NCBI GenBank assembly: GCA_005881575.1
Contig: VBCA01000009.1
Span: 46,297 to 110,296, forward strand
DNA length: 64,000 nucleotides
Origin: Betaproteobacteria bacterium
GTDB lineage: Bacteria; Pseudomonadota; Gammaproteobacteria; Burkholderiales; SG8-39
Reading direction: 5' to 3'
Below the pieces are notes generated by a model. It worked only from the letters and a program-made list of their open reading frames with translations. It was not told where the DNA came from and ran no database searches. The position numbers and the translations under genes were made by a program. Shown here piece by piece: positions 1-10,145 of the stretch. Positions within the stretch are counted from its first letter, which is position 1; each line of letters begins with the position of its first letter.

Positions 1-164
1 TCGCGATCTATCGCGAAGAGGTCTACACGCCGGACACACCCGAAAAGGGCGTGGCGGAAATCATCATTCTCAAGCAGCGCAACGGCCCCATCGGGACAGT
101 CAAGCTGACCTTCCTCGGGGAATACACCCGCTTCGAGAATTACGCGCAGTCCGGCGCGTTCTAG
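1..164 (+). CDS. dnaB: Replicative DNA helicase DnaB, C-terminal end (partial)
   Basis: Only the last 53 codons are in the window, read from base 3 to the TAG at 162-164; the gene begins upstream. The tail contains [20 protein letters not shown] and [19 protein letters not shown], the characteristic end of the RecA-like ATPase domain of DnaB, the hexameric helicase that unwinds DNA at the replication fork. The fragment has no ATP-binding motifs because these lie upstream. Nothing looks truncated at the 3' end. The identification rests on this conserved tail alone. Confidence 0.88.
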   Translation, partial: AIYREEVYTPDTPEKGVAEIIILKQRNGPIGTVKLTFLGEYTRFENYAQSGAF

Positions 165-168
165 GTTT

Positions 169-810
169 TCAGTTTCGCGCCGCGCTCGCGAGCGCGGCCC
201 AGCGATCGGCCGGTATTCTCGCGATGATCTGAAAGTCCGCGCCCAGCGGCCGGATCACGGCCGTTTCACCTTCGGCGAGATAGGGCGGACCGGCGATGCT
301 GTAGAACGGATTGCCGTGGCTGATGACGGCGAGGTTGGCCCCGGCGGGTATCGGCGTGGCCAAGATCCGCCGCAGGGCCGCGTAGCGCTCCGCGTCCGCC
401 GGAGCGCTCGGCCCCCCGCGCACTTCCTGCATTTTCTCCGCGCGTCCGAAGAGCAGCTGCGCCGTTTCCACCGTGCGGCAGAACGGACTCGCGAGAACGC
501 GCTCCACGGGAATGCCCAGACGCCGGATTGCCGCAGCGACTATCCGCGCATCGGATCGGCCGCGGTCGATGAGATTGCGCTGATTGGCGCAATCCTCGAA
601 GCTCTTCATTTTCTCGTCGTTCTGGCTGAAATCGGTCGCCGCATGACGGAAGTAGAGGATGTAGCCGCCTTTGCGCAGCTCTGCCAGCAATTGCGCGGGC
701 GCAATCTCGCGCGATGGAAGCGAACTGCGCTGCGGTTCAGCTGTCTGTGGGCGTGCGGGCGCCCAAAGCAGCAACGCGGCGAGCGCGAAGGCGAATCGGA
801 TTCTGTTCAT
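169..810 (-). CDS. Secreted histidine phosphatase family protein
   Basis: A 213-residue protein with an N-terminal hydrophobic signal (residues 5-21, ending near APARPQ), so it probably acts in the periplasm. The body has the branch-1 histidine phosphatase signature: YFRHAATDF around residue 55 carries the catalytic His in an RHA variant of the RHG motif, ASPFCRTVETA gives the second Arg, and VISHGNPF near residue 165 the second His. Proteins of this type remove phosphate through a phosphohistidine intermediate, but the substrate cannot be read from sequence. It converges on dnaB with a 4-base gap and starts about 165 bp from the divergent iron-permease gene. Confidence 0.8.
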   Translation of the reverse strand: MNRIRFAFALAALLLWAPARPQTAEPQRSSLPSREIAPAQLLAELRKGGYILYFRHAATDFSQNDEKMKSFEDCANQRNLIDRGRSDARIVAAAIRRLGIPVERVLASPFCRTVETAQLLFGRAEKMQEVRGGPSAPADAERYAALRRILATPIPAGANLAVISHGNPFYSIAGPPYLAEGETAVIRPLGADFQIIARIPADRWAALASAARN

Positions 811-867
811 CTGCGGCTACCGATTGTACGTGCGTAGCGTCGGCCCCAGCGTATTTGACAGCAGTAA

Positions 868-882
868 TGAGAATGGTTATCA
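868..882. promoter_or_regulatory. Putative Fur box
   Basis: TGAGAATGGTTATCA matches the 7-1-7 Fur consensus TGATAATnATTATCA at 12 of 14 defined positions, with outer bases extending the symmetry (AATGA at 866-870, TCATT at 880-884). It lies about 94 bp upstream of the FTR1 iron-permease start and between the divergent phosphatase and permease genes. Repression of the downstream operon by Fur with Fe(II) is inferred. Confidence 0.72.
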
Positions 883-975
883 TTTGGCTATGCCATCGAG
901 TCGGCAGCACAAATCTACGCTAAATCAAACGCGTAGATCCCGATCCGTTTAACACCCCGAGCGAGGAAAGTCTAA

Positions 976-1755
976 ATGCTCCAGATGCTGGTGGTCACGC
1001 TGCGAGAGGGGATCGAAGCATTTCTCATCGTCGCTATCGCCATCGCCTATCTGCGCAAGACCGGGCGCGACGGGCTGGTGCCCGCAGCTTGGTGGGGCAC
1101 GGGCATCGCAGTGACGCTCTCGGTCGTGCTCGGCGTGTTCCTCGCCGAGTTCGCGGTGCTGCCGATCTGGGAGGCGGTGCTCGCCGCCGTGGCCGCGGCG
1201 CTCGTGATCTCGATGGTGGTATACATGCTGAAGCATGCAAAAAAAATGCGCGGCGAGATCGGCGGGCGCATCGAAACGGCGGCTCAAGCGCCTGGGGCCG
1301 GCCCATGGATCGGCGTGTTCCTGCTGGTGCTGCTGATGATCACCCGCGAGGGCATGGAGATGGCCTTTATCACCGCGTCGCTGGCGCGCCAGGCGGAATC
1401 GGTTCACATGCTGTGGGGCGCGCTCATCGGCATCGGCCTCGCGGGATTGCTCGCCTGGGGCTGGTCGCGCTTTGGGCACCGCGTCAATCTCGGGCTTTTT
1501 TTCCAGGTGACCTCGATCTTCCTAGTGCTGTTCGCACTGCAGCTCCTGATCTACTCCTTCCACGAAGCTACCGAAGCGAACGTGCTCCCGATCGACAACC
1601 CTTACTGGCACATCGCCACAGAGCCCTACGGTCCCGAAGGGCAGTATGGCGCAATATTGACCTATGCCTTGGTCTTGGTGCCGGGGCTGTGGATCGCCTG
1701 GGCAGCGTTTGGCCGAAAGCGCAGAGCAGGACCGGCCGTATCCGCGAAATCCTGA
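976..1755 (+). CDS. FTR1-family high-affinity iron permease
   Basis: A 259-residue polytopic inner-membrane protein with about seven hydrophobic segments. It has two REGxE-type motifs, REGIEAF at residues 10-16 and REGMEMAF near residue 128, which are the iron-binding signatures of the FTR1/EfeU permeases. A GAGGAAAG ribosome site lies just before the ATG. A strong Fur-box candidate upstream and the following flavin/redox genes support a role in iron import under iron limitation. Neither an EfeO-type nor an EfeB-type partner is present; the porin, FMN protein, PepSY protein and ApbE that follow may replace them. Which oxidation state of iron is carried cannot be told. Confidence 0.9.
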   Translation: MLQMLVVTLREGIEAFLIVAIAIAYLRKTGRDGLVPAAWWGTGIAVTLSVVLGVFLAEFAVLPIWEAVLAAVAAALVISMVVYMLKHAKKMRGEIGGRIETAAQAPGAGPWIGVFLLVLLMITREGMEMAFITASLARQAESVHMLWGALIGIGLAGLLAWGWSRFGHRVNLGLFFQVTSIFLVLFALQLLIYSFHEATEANVLPIDNPYWHIATEPYGPEGQYGAILTYALVLVPGLWIAWAAFGRKRRAGPAVSAKS

Positions 1756-1797
1756 GAATCTGCGCGCAGGGATCGTTCAACGATAGAAACCGGTAAG

Positions 1798-1874
1798 CCG
1801 GGAGGCATGGCGCCTTCCGCCGGGGAATTTCCAGGGAGCCAGCCAGTCAGCGTCTTAAGCTGAGTTAGCCAGCC
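1798..1874 (+). other. Structured spacer between the permease and porin genes
   Basis: The 156-nt spacer holds a GC-rich hairpin (about 1798-1823, arms GGAGGC and GCCTTCC enclosed by CCGG/CCGG), an inverted repeat TCAGC-N7-GCTGA (1847-1863) and a direct repeat AGCCAGCC at 1837-1844 and 1867-1874. There is no T-run, so it is not a classic terminator. An RNA processing or regulatory role is possible; I could not match it to a known riboswitch. Confidence 0.3.
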
Positions 1875-1911
1875 ATGTTCCATATCGCTAGTCAACTCGG
1901 AAGGAGACGCA

Positions 1912-3186
1912 ATGAGGCAATCCACTTTAGCGCTGGCACTGGCCGCCGCGTTCGCGCGTGCACCTGCATTTGGACAAGCAACCGTAGATCAAAAGCTGCA
2001 AATCCTGCAGCAGGAAATCGACGATCTCAAGGCCCAGGCCCGCAGATCGGCCGCGCCGACGCAACAGGCTTCGCCGTATTCCCTCGACTACAGCTCGATG
2101 CTCGACCGGAGCTCGGGGCTCGCCAGCGGTGGCACCAATATCGTCGGCTACGGTGAGGTGGGGTACGGCAAGTTTCGCCAGAGCGGAAATGCCACGGCCG
2201 ATCTGCAGCGTTTCGTGTTCGGCTTCAACCACCGCTTCGATGAGCGCCTCACCCTCCACTCCGAAGTTGAGTTCGAGCACGCGATCGTCAGCAAGGACGA
2301 CCACGGCGAGGCCGAGATCGAACAGGCCTGGCTGAATTGCAAGATGAGCGACGCGGTGAATTTGAAAGGCGGCCTGTTCCTCATCCCACTTGGCATCCTC
2401 AACGAAACCCACGAGCCGCCGACCTATTACGGGGTCATGCGCAACCAGGTCGAAACCCGCATCATTCCCACGACCTGGCGAGAGCTGGGAGCGGGCGTTC
2501 ACGGTATCGTCGGCGAAGGCATTCGGTACGACGTCGGTATCACCACGAACTTCGACTCGGGCAAGCTCGACGATCCGACCACGGGGATCCGCAGCGCCCA
2601 CCAGGAAGGACAGCTCGCCAACGCCCGCAATCTCGCCGTGTACGGCGCGCTCAACTATCGGCGCCCGGGTTTGCTCGTCGGCGGCGGGGTTTTTACGGGC
2701 GATACCGGACAAAACGGAGCGTCCAATCCTGCATTGCGGGGCGTCTCGGCGCGCCTGACGCTGTGGGACGTGCACGCGCAGTATCGCGTCGCCGGACTCG
2801 ATCTGCAGGCGCTGTACGCGGCAGGCTCGCTCGGGGACTCCGATAAGCTCAACGCCGCGATCCTGGCGAATGCGACCGCGAACGGGACCACGCCATTTGC
2901 CGCGCCGAAAACGATCAGGGGAGGCTTCGTTCAGGCGGCGTATCACTCGTACAAACGGGGCAATTTCGACGTCGCGCCTTTCGTCCGCTACGAGCGCATC
3001 GATATCAAGCAGCAGGAGGACCCCGCCAACGGCCAGCTCCAGGATCCGAACAATATCGAACGCATCAAGACGTTCGGAGTCAATTTCTGGGTCCATCCCC
3101 AGGTGGTGCTGAAAGCCGACGTCCAGCGTTACGCGATCGACAAATCCCAGGACCGGCTCGATCTCGGCCTGGGATTCATGTTCTGA
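1912..3186 (+). CDS. Outer-membrane beta-barrel protein (porin-like)
   Basis: A 424-residue protein with a signal peptide (about residues 1-22, ending near APAFGQ), a short coiled-coil segment VDQKLQILQQEIDDLKAQ, then a glycine- and aromatic-rich body of alternating hydrophobic residues ending in LDLGLGFMF, a beta-barrel C-terminus with terminal Phe. The architecture resembles phosphate-selective porin O/P-like proteins. AAGGAGAC precedes the ATG. It follows the iron permease and its stop overlaps the next start by one base, so it probably provides an outer-membrane path for the operon's substrate, plausibly iron or an iron chelate. It has no TonB box or plug domain, which argues against a TonB-dependent receptor. 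Confidence 0.75.
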   Translation: MRQSTLALALAAAFARAPAFGQATVDQKLQILQQEIDDLKAQARRSAAPTQQASPYSLDYSSMLDRSSGLASGGTNIVGYGEVGYGKFRQSGNATADLQRFVFGFNHRFDERLTLHSEVEFEHAIVSKDDHGEAEIEQAWLNCKMSDAVNLKGGLFLIPLGILNETHEPPTYYGVMRNQVETRIIPTTWRELGAGVHGIVGEGIRYDVGITTNFDSGKLDDPTTGIRSAHQEGQLANARNLAVYGALNYRRPGLLVGGGVFTGDTGQNGASNPALRGVSARLTLWDVHAQYRVAGLDLQALYAAGSLGDSDKLNAAILANATANGTTPFAAPKTIRGGFVQAAYHSYKRGNFDVAPFVRYERIDIKQQEDPANGQLQDPNNIERIKTFGVNFWVHPQVVLKADVQRYAIDKSQDRLDLGLGFMF

Positions 3187-3710
3187 TGAACCGGAGGCCG
3201 CGCCGCTCCCTAGCATTGCTGACGCTGGCGCTTGGCGCGGCCGCGGCGGGACTCGTTCGCGGCGAGATCTATCAGGCGCCGGATGCCTTCGTCGCCGAAG
3301 TGTTCGGCTCGAGGCCGGCACCCAAGGTGCTCTGGCTGACCCAGGACCTACAAGCGCAAGCCGCGGCGATTCTGGGCCATTCCCCGGCGCAATTGCGCCA
3401 GCGCTACTGGAGCGACTCCCGCAAGAGCGTGTGGATACTGGAGGAGATCGGCAAGGAAGAGTTGATCACCGCGGGCTTCGTCGTCGTCGACGGGCGCATC
3501 GATCACGTGCGTGTGCTCGTCTATCGCGAAAGCCGGGGGCAGGAAGTCCGCACTCCCTCGTTCCTGAAGCAGTTCAAGGACGCGAAGCTCGCGCTGGGCG
3601 ATCGACTGGACCGCGAAATCGACGGTATTGCCGGCGCCACGCTCTCCGTCGCAGCGATGGAGCGCATGGCCCGACTCGCGCTTTTTTTCGACCGGACGAG
3701 CCGCAAGTAA
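3186..3710 (+). CDS. Secreted FMN-binding domain protein (predicted flavinylated)
   Basis: A 174-residue protein with an N-terminal signal/anchor (residues 8-24) and one FMN-binding domain of the NqrC/NosR type. DGIAGATLS at residues 146-154 fits the flavinylation consensus Dxx(S/T/A)GA(T/S), so T152 is the predicted covalent FMN site. ApbE, the transferase that attaches FMN to such threonines, is encoded two genes downstream, which strongly supports this reading. It overlaps the porin stop by one base and abuts the PepSY gene. The inferred role is extracytoplasmic one-electron transfer, perhaps ferric reduction, in the iron-uptake operon. Confidence 0.82.
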   Translation: MNRRPRRSLALLTLALGAAAAGLVRGEIYQAPDAFVAEVFGSRPAPKVLWLTQDLQAQAAAILGHSPAQLRQRYWSDSRKSVWILEEIGKEELITAGFVVVDGRIDHVRVLVYRESRGQEVRTPSFLKQFKDAKLALGDRLDREIDGIAGATLSVAAMERMARLALFFDRTSRK

Positions 3711-4457
3711 ATGTCGCCCAGGCTACTCCTGCTGCGGCTGCTGCGGCGCTGGCACGCGCGCATCGGTTTTGCCGCCCTGCTGTTCTTCCTGATTCTCGCG
3801 GTGACCGGCCTGGCGCTGAACCACGGGCAGAGCCTAGGGCTCGACGGCCGGTTCGTCCACGCCGAGTGGCTCGCGCGCTGGTACGGCATCAAGTCCGAGC
3901 CTCCGCGCCGGGTGTTCCGTTCCGGACACCACGTCCTGACAGCGGCGAACGGCCGCTGGTTGCTAGACGGAAAGATTTCCGGAGAGAAATTGCCGCAGGC
4001 AGTCGGTCTGGTCGAGCTCGCCGATGTCTTCGTGGTCGCGAGCGATACAGCGCTGCATGTATACCGCGAGAACGGCGAGCTGATCGAGAAGGTGGGACCT
4101 GGCGCACTGCCGGGTGCTCCGGTGCGGGCGATCGGCTCGAACGCGCGCCGCATAGTGCTCCGCACCGCATCGGGAGTTTTTGCGAGCGCCGACGCATTGT
4201 CCTGGCGCCCGGCGTCGGAACGGAGCGTGCGTTGGTCGGTGCCCGCGGAACTTTCCATCTCCGAACAACAGGCTTACGAAGAAGCACTGGCGCCCGGGAT
4301 TTCAGTCGAGCAGCTGCTTCTCGATCTGCATAGCGGCAGGTTCGCAGGTCGCTATGGGCCGCTGGCCGTGGATTTGCTGGCTCTGTTGCTCGTGACCCTG
4401 TCTCTCACCGGAGCGTGGCTCTTTCTCGTGCCTCGGATGCACCGGGGGAGGCATTGA
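3711..4457 (+). CDS. PepSY-associated membrane protein
   Basis: A 248-residue protein with two transmembrane helices, at about 18-38 and 217-240, enclosing a periplasmic domain of roughly 170 residues. The segment DLHSGRFAGRYG before the second helix is typical of PepSY-type transmembrane proteins, and WHARIGF before the first helix offers another His. Such proteins often sit beside FMN-binding proteins and ApbE and are thought to carry electrons across the inner membrane. It starts directly after the FMN gene's stop. The interhelical domain is divergent, so electron transfer to the FMN protein is inferred from context rather than shown. Confidence 0.7.
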   Translation: MSPRLLLLRLLRRWHARIGFAALLFFLILAVTGLALNHGQSLGLDGRFVHAEWLARWYGIKSEPPRRVFRSGHHVLTAANGRWLLDGKISGEKLPQAVGLVELADVFVVASDTALHVYRENGELIEKVGPGALPGAPVRAIGSNARRIVLRTASGVFASADALSWRPASERSVRWSVPAELSISEQQAYEEALAPGISVEQLLLDLHSGRFAGRYGPLAVDLLALLLVTLSLTGAWLFLVPRMHRGRH

Positions 4458-5519
4458 AACATTGGCGCGGCTGCGATCGCCGGCGCTTTCTGGCGCTGGT
4501 GTTCTCGGCGCTTGCGGCGGTGCCGTGCGCGCGGGTGATCGCAGCCGATCACCGCGCGAGCTCCTACGTCTTCGGCACGGTGGTCGAGATCACCGTCGTC
4601 GGTGGCGATGCCATGGTCGCACGCGAAGCAGTCGGACAGGTCTTTCGCGAATTCGACCGTATGCACCGCGAGCTGCATGCGTGGAAAGCCGGCGAGCTCG
4701 TCGCTCTCAATCGCGCGATCGCCAGCGGCGAAGAAAATATGCGGACGACGAAGGAGATCGCGGCGCTGATTCGCGAAACGCAGCGCCTTGCCGCTCGGTC
4801 CGAAGGCCTGTTCAACCCCGCCATCGGCAAGCTGGTCGGACTGTGGAGTTTTCACCGGAACAAGCCTGGAGGCCCTCTGCCGGACCCCGAAGAAATCGCC
4901 CGAATCGTTCGTGCCGACCCGCGCATGAGCGATCTGAGCGTTCAAGGAGATGCAGTGACGAGCAAAAACCCGGCCGTGCAGCTCGACTTCGGCGGCTACG
5001 CGAAAGGCTACGCGCTCGATCGCGCGGCGGACCTTCTTCGGGAAAACGGCATCAAGGATGCGCTCGTCAACATCGGCGGCAATATCATGGCGCTGGGCAA
5101 CCACGCTGGACGTCCCTGGCGCGTCGGCCTTGATTCCCCTCGCGGCAGGAGCTTGTTGGCCACACTCGAGCTGAAGGACGGTGAGGCTATCGGCACTTCA
5201 GGCGATTACCGGCGCTATTACGAGATCCACGGCAAGCGTTACGCGCACATCATCGACCCGCGCACCGGTTATCCGGTTCCAGGAGTCCGGTCGGTGACAG
5301 TGCTCGTGCCCAAGCAGGCGGGGGCGGGCGCCTTGTCTGATGCAGCCTCCAAGCCGATCTTCATCGAAGGACTCGAAGGCTGGAGGGAAGCGGCGGCGCG
5401 CATGGGGATTTCTCAGGCAATGCTCGTCGATTCCGAGGGCGTCATCCACATCACCCCGGAACTCAACGCGCGGCTGGTCTTCAGCGATGAGCGAGCTCGC
5501 AAAAGCGCCCGGAAAATAA

Positions 5520-6946
<1,427 letters not shown>

Positions 6947-6950
<4 letters not shown>

Positions 6951-8623
6951 ACCCGCTCCCAATTGAATCTCGCCTTCGCGCCGCTGCCGTACACCTTCAG
7001 CGCGCCCTGCTCGCCTACCGCGTTGGGGCGAACGAAGATCCAGTTCTGCCAGGCGGAAAGCCTGCCGAAGATGCGCGTCTCCATGCTTTCCTTGCCTGAG
7101 AAACGCAGATTCGCTTCCATGCCGGTGAGGGCATCTGGGGAAAGGCTCGCGCGCTCCTCGATCGCGATGCGCACCTCTTCGTTCCAGTCGAGATCGTCGG
7201 GCGTGAAGGTAACGAGGCCCGATTCGGAGGCGAGCTTGGCGTCGAGCTTCTCGCCGATGCGCGCGCGCGCCACGTCGATGGGTTTAGACTCGCCGCAGAA
7301 ATGCGCACTGATGCGCGTTCCCCGGCCGACCATCGGGTAGGCGCCGAAATTCAGCTCCGAGAGCGCGACCGCCGGCGCGCCGGTTTCATCGTCGGGCAAC
7401 TGGAGCATGTAGCTGCGGTCGGCTGCGAGCGCGAGCTCGAACAGCGTCCCCGCAAAGCAGGAACCCTTGTCGATGATCGCGAATAGAGTGCGCGAGGTGA
7501 CGTCCAGCCTCGCGAGCGTGCGGCGCAGAAAACCGATCACCTGGCGCACGAACCAGTCGTTCTCGTTCGCCTTCATCGCAGCGTCGGCGGCGAGGGCCCT
7601 TTCCATGTCCCCGCGCGTGTTGAATATCCAGGTGCCGATCTCGAGGTCGTTGGTACGCAGCATCAGGACGGCATCGTCCAACTCGCGCGCCATCGCGAGA
7701 GGCCACCACTTGTCGCCCGCCGAGTGGATCGCCTCGACGCCGGCGGGAACGTCGTGGCGGGGCGCGAAGACCGTGATCGTAGCGGTGCGCGCTTTCCGGT
7801 CGATCACCACGTCCACATTGTCGTAGTGATAGCCGCCGGCGTCGATCGAACGCTTGAATGGATTGAGGGTCACGCCTTTGCCGCTTCCGCGTGCGCTTTG
7901 CGCCGCGAGTGCCGCAGCGCGCTCGGCTACGGCATCCTTGAAGCCCTGAGGCTTCGCGATATGGTCCACCAGCTTCCATTGCCTCGCGCGGTCGGCACGC
8001 ACGCCTTCGCTCGTCGTGCAGAACACGTCGGCGAGGTCGCGCCGGACTTTGCGCTTGTCGGTGACGCGCGTGAGGCCGCCTGTTCCGGGGAGGACGCCGA
8101 GCAGCGGCAGCTCGGGCAGGCTCACCGTGGAGGAGCGGTCATCGATCATCAGGATCTCGTCGCAGGCGAGCGCGAGCTCATAGCCGCCGCCGGCGACCGT
8201 GCCGTTGACCGCGGCGAGGGATTTCAGTCCCTCGTGGCGGCTCGAGTCCTCGATGCCGTTGCGCGTTTCGTTGGTGAACTTGCAGAAATTCACCTTCCAC
8301 GCGTGGGTGGATTGCCCGAGCATGTAGATGTTGGCGCCCGAGCAGAACATGCGCTCGCGAGCGCTGGTGATCACCAGGCACTTCACCTCGGGATGTTCGA
8401 AGCGGATGCGGTTCAACGCATCCGCAAGCTCGATGTCGACGCCGAGATCGTAGGAATTGAGCTTGAGCTTGTAGCCGGGCTTCAGGCCCTTGTCCTCGTC
8501 CACATCCATCGCGAGCGTCGCCACCGGACCGTCGAACGCGAGGCGCCAGTGGCTGTAGCGCTCCGGATGCGTGTCGTAGGTGACGAGGGGAGGGGAGGGT
8601 TGAGCTTCGAGAACTGCGGCCAT
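6947..8623 (-). CDS. boxC: 2,3-epoxybenzoyl-CoA dihydrolase BoxC
   Basis: BoxC hydrolyses and opens the ring of 2,3-epoxybenzoyl-CoA, giving 3,4-dehydroadipyl-CoA semialdehyde and formate. The 558-residue length is typical of this double-size member of the enoyl-CoA hydratase/isomerase superfamily. Crotonase-fold features are present, including the oxyanion region SARERMFCSGANIYML and AVNGTVAGGGYELALACD near residue 165. A GGAGAG site precedes the ATG. It is the promoter-proximal gene of boxC-boxB and starts just downstream of the regulator on the same strand (18-bp gap), so all three may be cotranscribed. Confidence 0.95.
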
Positions 8624-8641
8624 GGGACTCTCCTAAATGTG

Positions 8642-9604
8642 CTAGGCCGCGACCGCTTTGCGCAGCGCCGAGAGACTCTGCTCCGGCGTCCTGGCGGCCG
8701 TGTCCACCGTGACGTCGGCCTGTCCGTAAAGCACGGCCCGGCCGTCGAGTATACGCCGCAGATCCTCCATCGCCTGGTCGTTCCCGGCCATGGGACGCGT
8801 GTCGCCCTGCGCGATCACGCGCGCCATATGCTCTTCGGGCTCGGCCCTGAGCCACACCGTAAAGCAGGTCGAGAGGAGGAGTTCATAGGTTCCGGGCTCC
8901 GAGACGATGCTGCCGCCCGTGGCGATCACGGCGCGCTCGTTTTTTTCGAGCACCCTTTCGAGGCAGCGGCGCTCATAGCGCCGGTACCCGGCCTGCCCAT
9001 ACAGCAGAAAAATCTCCGAGAGGCCGGTGCCCGCCTCGCGCTCGATCTCGCGGTCGAGCTCGATAAAGGGCGCGCCCAGCGTCTTGGCGAGCTTGGCGCC
9101 GAGCGTGGATTTGCCCGCGCCGCGCAACCCGATGAGCGCGATCCTCTTCATGCGCTCGTCGCGCGCGCTGCCGTAGTCGCGGACGAGCTGCGAACGCACG
9201 GCGGCGAGCGTCTGTCGCGGCAGACGCTTCAGGAATTGCGTAGTGAGAGTCAACTCCACGGCATCTCGCGTGTCCTCGGCGAGCAGTTCGGCGAGCGGTA
9301 AATTGAGGGCGGTCGCTATCTGGCGCAGCAGCAGGATCGAAACGTTGCCCTGTCCGCCTTCGAGCTGCGCGAGGTAGCGCTCCGACACCCCCGAATCACC
9401 GGCAAGCAGCTTGCGTGACATGCCTCGCCTGGCACGGGCTTCCCGCACCCGGTCACCGAGGACGGCGAGGTAGTCACGCCCGCTATGGGCATCGCTTTCC
9501 TTCGTACGAGCAGACTGTTGTGAATGTTTCTTAATGTGAATACTCGTTGTGCTCACCGATGCAATATAATGCTTGATATAAGTGCTCCATGCAGTATGAT
9601 GCAC
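8642..9604 (-). CDS. boxR: BoxR/BzdR-type regulator: XRE HTH fused to a shikimate-kinase-like domain
   Basis: This is a fusion of an XRE helix-turn-helix (about residues 46-105, including SERYLAQLEGGQGNVSILLL) to a shikimate-kinase-like domain with Walker A GLRGAGKST (about 159-167) and RRYERRCLE. Such proteins repress benzoate catabolic genes until benzoyl-CoA binds the kinase-like domain. It lies between boxC and the divergent flavodoxin gene. The start is uncertain: the ATG at 9604 lies inside a candidate operator repeat and overlaps the divergent gene's earliest ATG, while a GTG at 9556 is an alternative; homologues suggest the first 35-40 residues may not belong. Confidence 0.92.
   Translation of the reverse strand: MHHTAWSTYIKHYIASVSTTSIHIKKHSQQSARTKESDAHSGRDYLAVLGDRVREARARRGMSRKLLAGDSGVSERYLAQLEGGQGNVSILLLRQIATALNLPLAELLAEDTRDAVELTLTTQFLKRLPRQTLAAVRSQLVRDYGSARDERMKRIALIGLRGAGKSTLGAKLAKTLGAPFIELDREIEREAGTGLSEIFLLYGQAGYRRYERRCLERVLEKNERAVIATGGSIVSEPGTYELLLSTCFTVWLRAEPEEHMARVIAQGDTRPMAGNDQAMEDLRRILDGRAVLYGQADVTVDTAARTPEQSLSALRKAVAA
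9559..9602. promoter_or_regulatory. Two direct-repeat operator candidates for BoxR
   Basis: ATGCAATATAATGC (9559-9572) and ATGCAGTATGATGC (9589-9602) are identical at 12 of 14 bases and begin exactly 30 bp apart, about three helical turns. They lie between and overlap the 5' ends of boxR and the flavodoxin gene. TGCA-containing repeats are known BzdR operator elements, so control of both divergent units by BoxR is inferred. Confidence 0.6.
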
Positions 9605-9642
9605 TCGATATTGAAACGCAAGCGGGAACGAGAAAAAAGCCG

Positions 9643-10119
9643 ATGGCGCTCGAGCTGACCATCCTTGTCGGAACGATGACCGGAACCGCGCAACTGGTCG
9701 CGCAGGAGCTCGAGCTCACGCTCGACGACGGCGAAACACGCGTGCGGACCGTGATGATGGACGGCCTCGATGCGGGTGTGTTTTCCGTCGGCGGCCTGTT
9801 CCTGATCTGCTCGTCCACCTACGGTCAGGGCGACGTGCCCGACAACGCGAAGAATCTGTACGAGTCGCTTCAGACGGCTCGCCCCGACCTCTCCAACGTG
9901 CAGTACGGCGTGATCGCGCTCGGTGACCGGACCTACGCAGAAACCTTCTGCAACGGCGGCAAGCGTTTCGACGCGATCCTCTCCGAGCTGGGAGCGAGGC
10001 GCATCGGCGAGATCATGCTGCACGATGCCAGCGCGGGCACCATGCCCGAAGAAGTCGCGGTGAGTTGGGTGGCCGACTGGATCTCGCTGTGCCGCAAAGA
10101 AGCCCGACTCACGGCCTGA
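9643..10119 (+). CDS. Flavodoxin-domain protein (MioC-like)
   Basis: A single-domain flavodoxin-fold protein of 158 residues. ILVGTMTGTAQLVAQE at the N-terminus is the FMN phosphate-binding loop, and SSTYGQGDVPDNAKNLYE and ALGDRTYAETFCNGG are the two further FMN-binding loops. I prefer the ATG at 9643 (MALELTILVG) because it gives the normal family N-terminus; an upstream ATG at 9589 would add 18 residues and lies within an operator candidate. It sits between boxR and the benzoate-CoA ligase, where a BoxA reductase might be expected, so it may carry electrons for BoxB. That role is inference from position only. Confidence 0.85.
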   Translation: MALELTILVGTMTGTAQLVAQELELTLDDGETRVRTVMMDGLDAGVFSVGGLFLICSSTYGQGDVPDNAKNLYESLQTARPDLSNVQYGVIALGDRTYAETFCNGGKRFDAILSELGARRIGEIMLHDASAGTMPEEVAVSWVADWISLCRKEARLTA

Positions 10120-10145
10120 CTTGATCGAAGAGGGGAGTGACAATC

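Noticed and set aside
1798..1875. Cobalamin or other known riboswitch before the porin gene
   Set aside because: I could not find the conserved core boxes of a known riboswitch; only generic hairpins are present.
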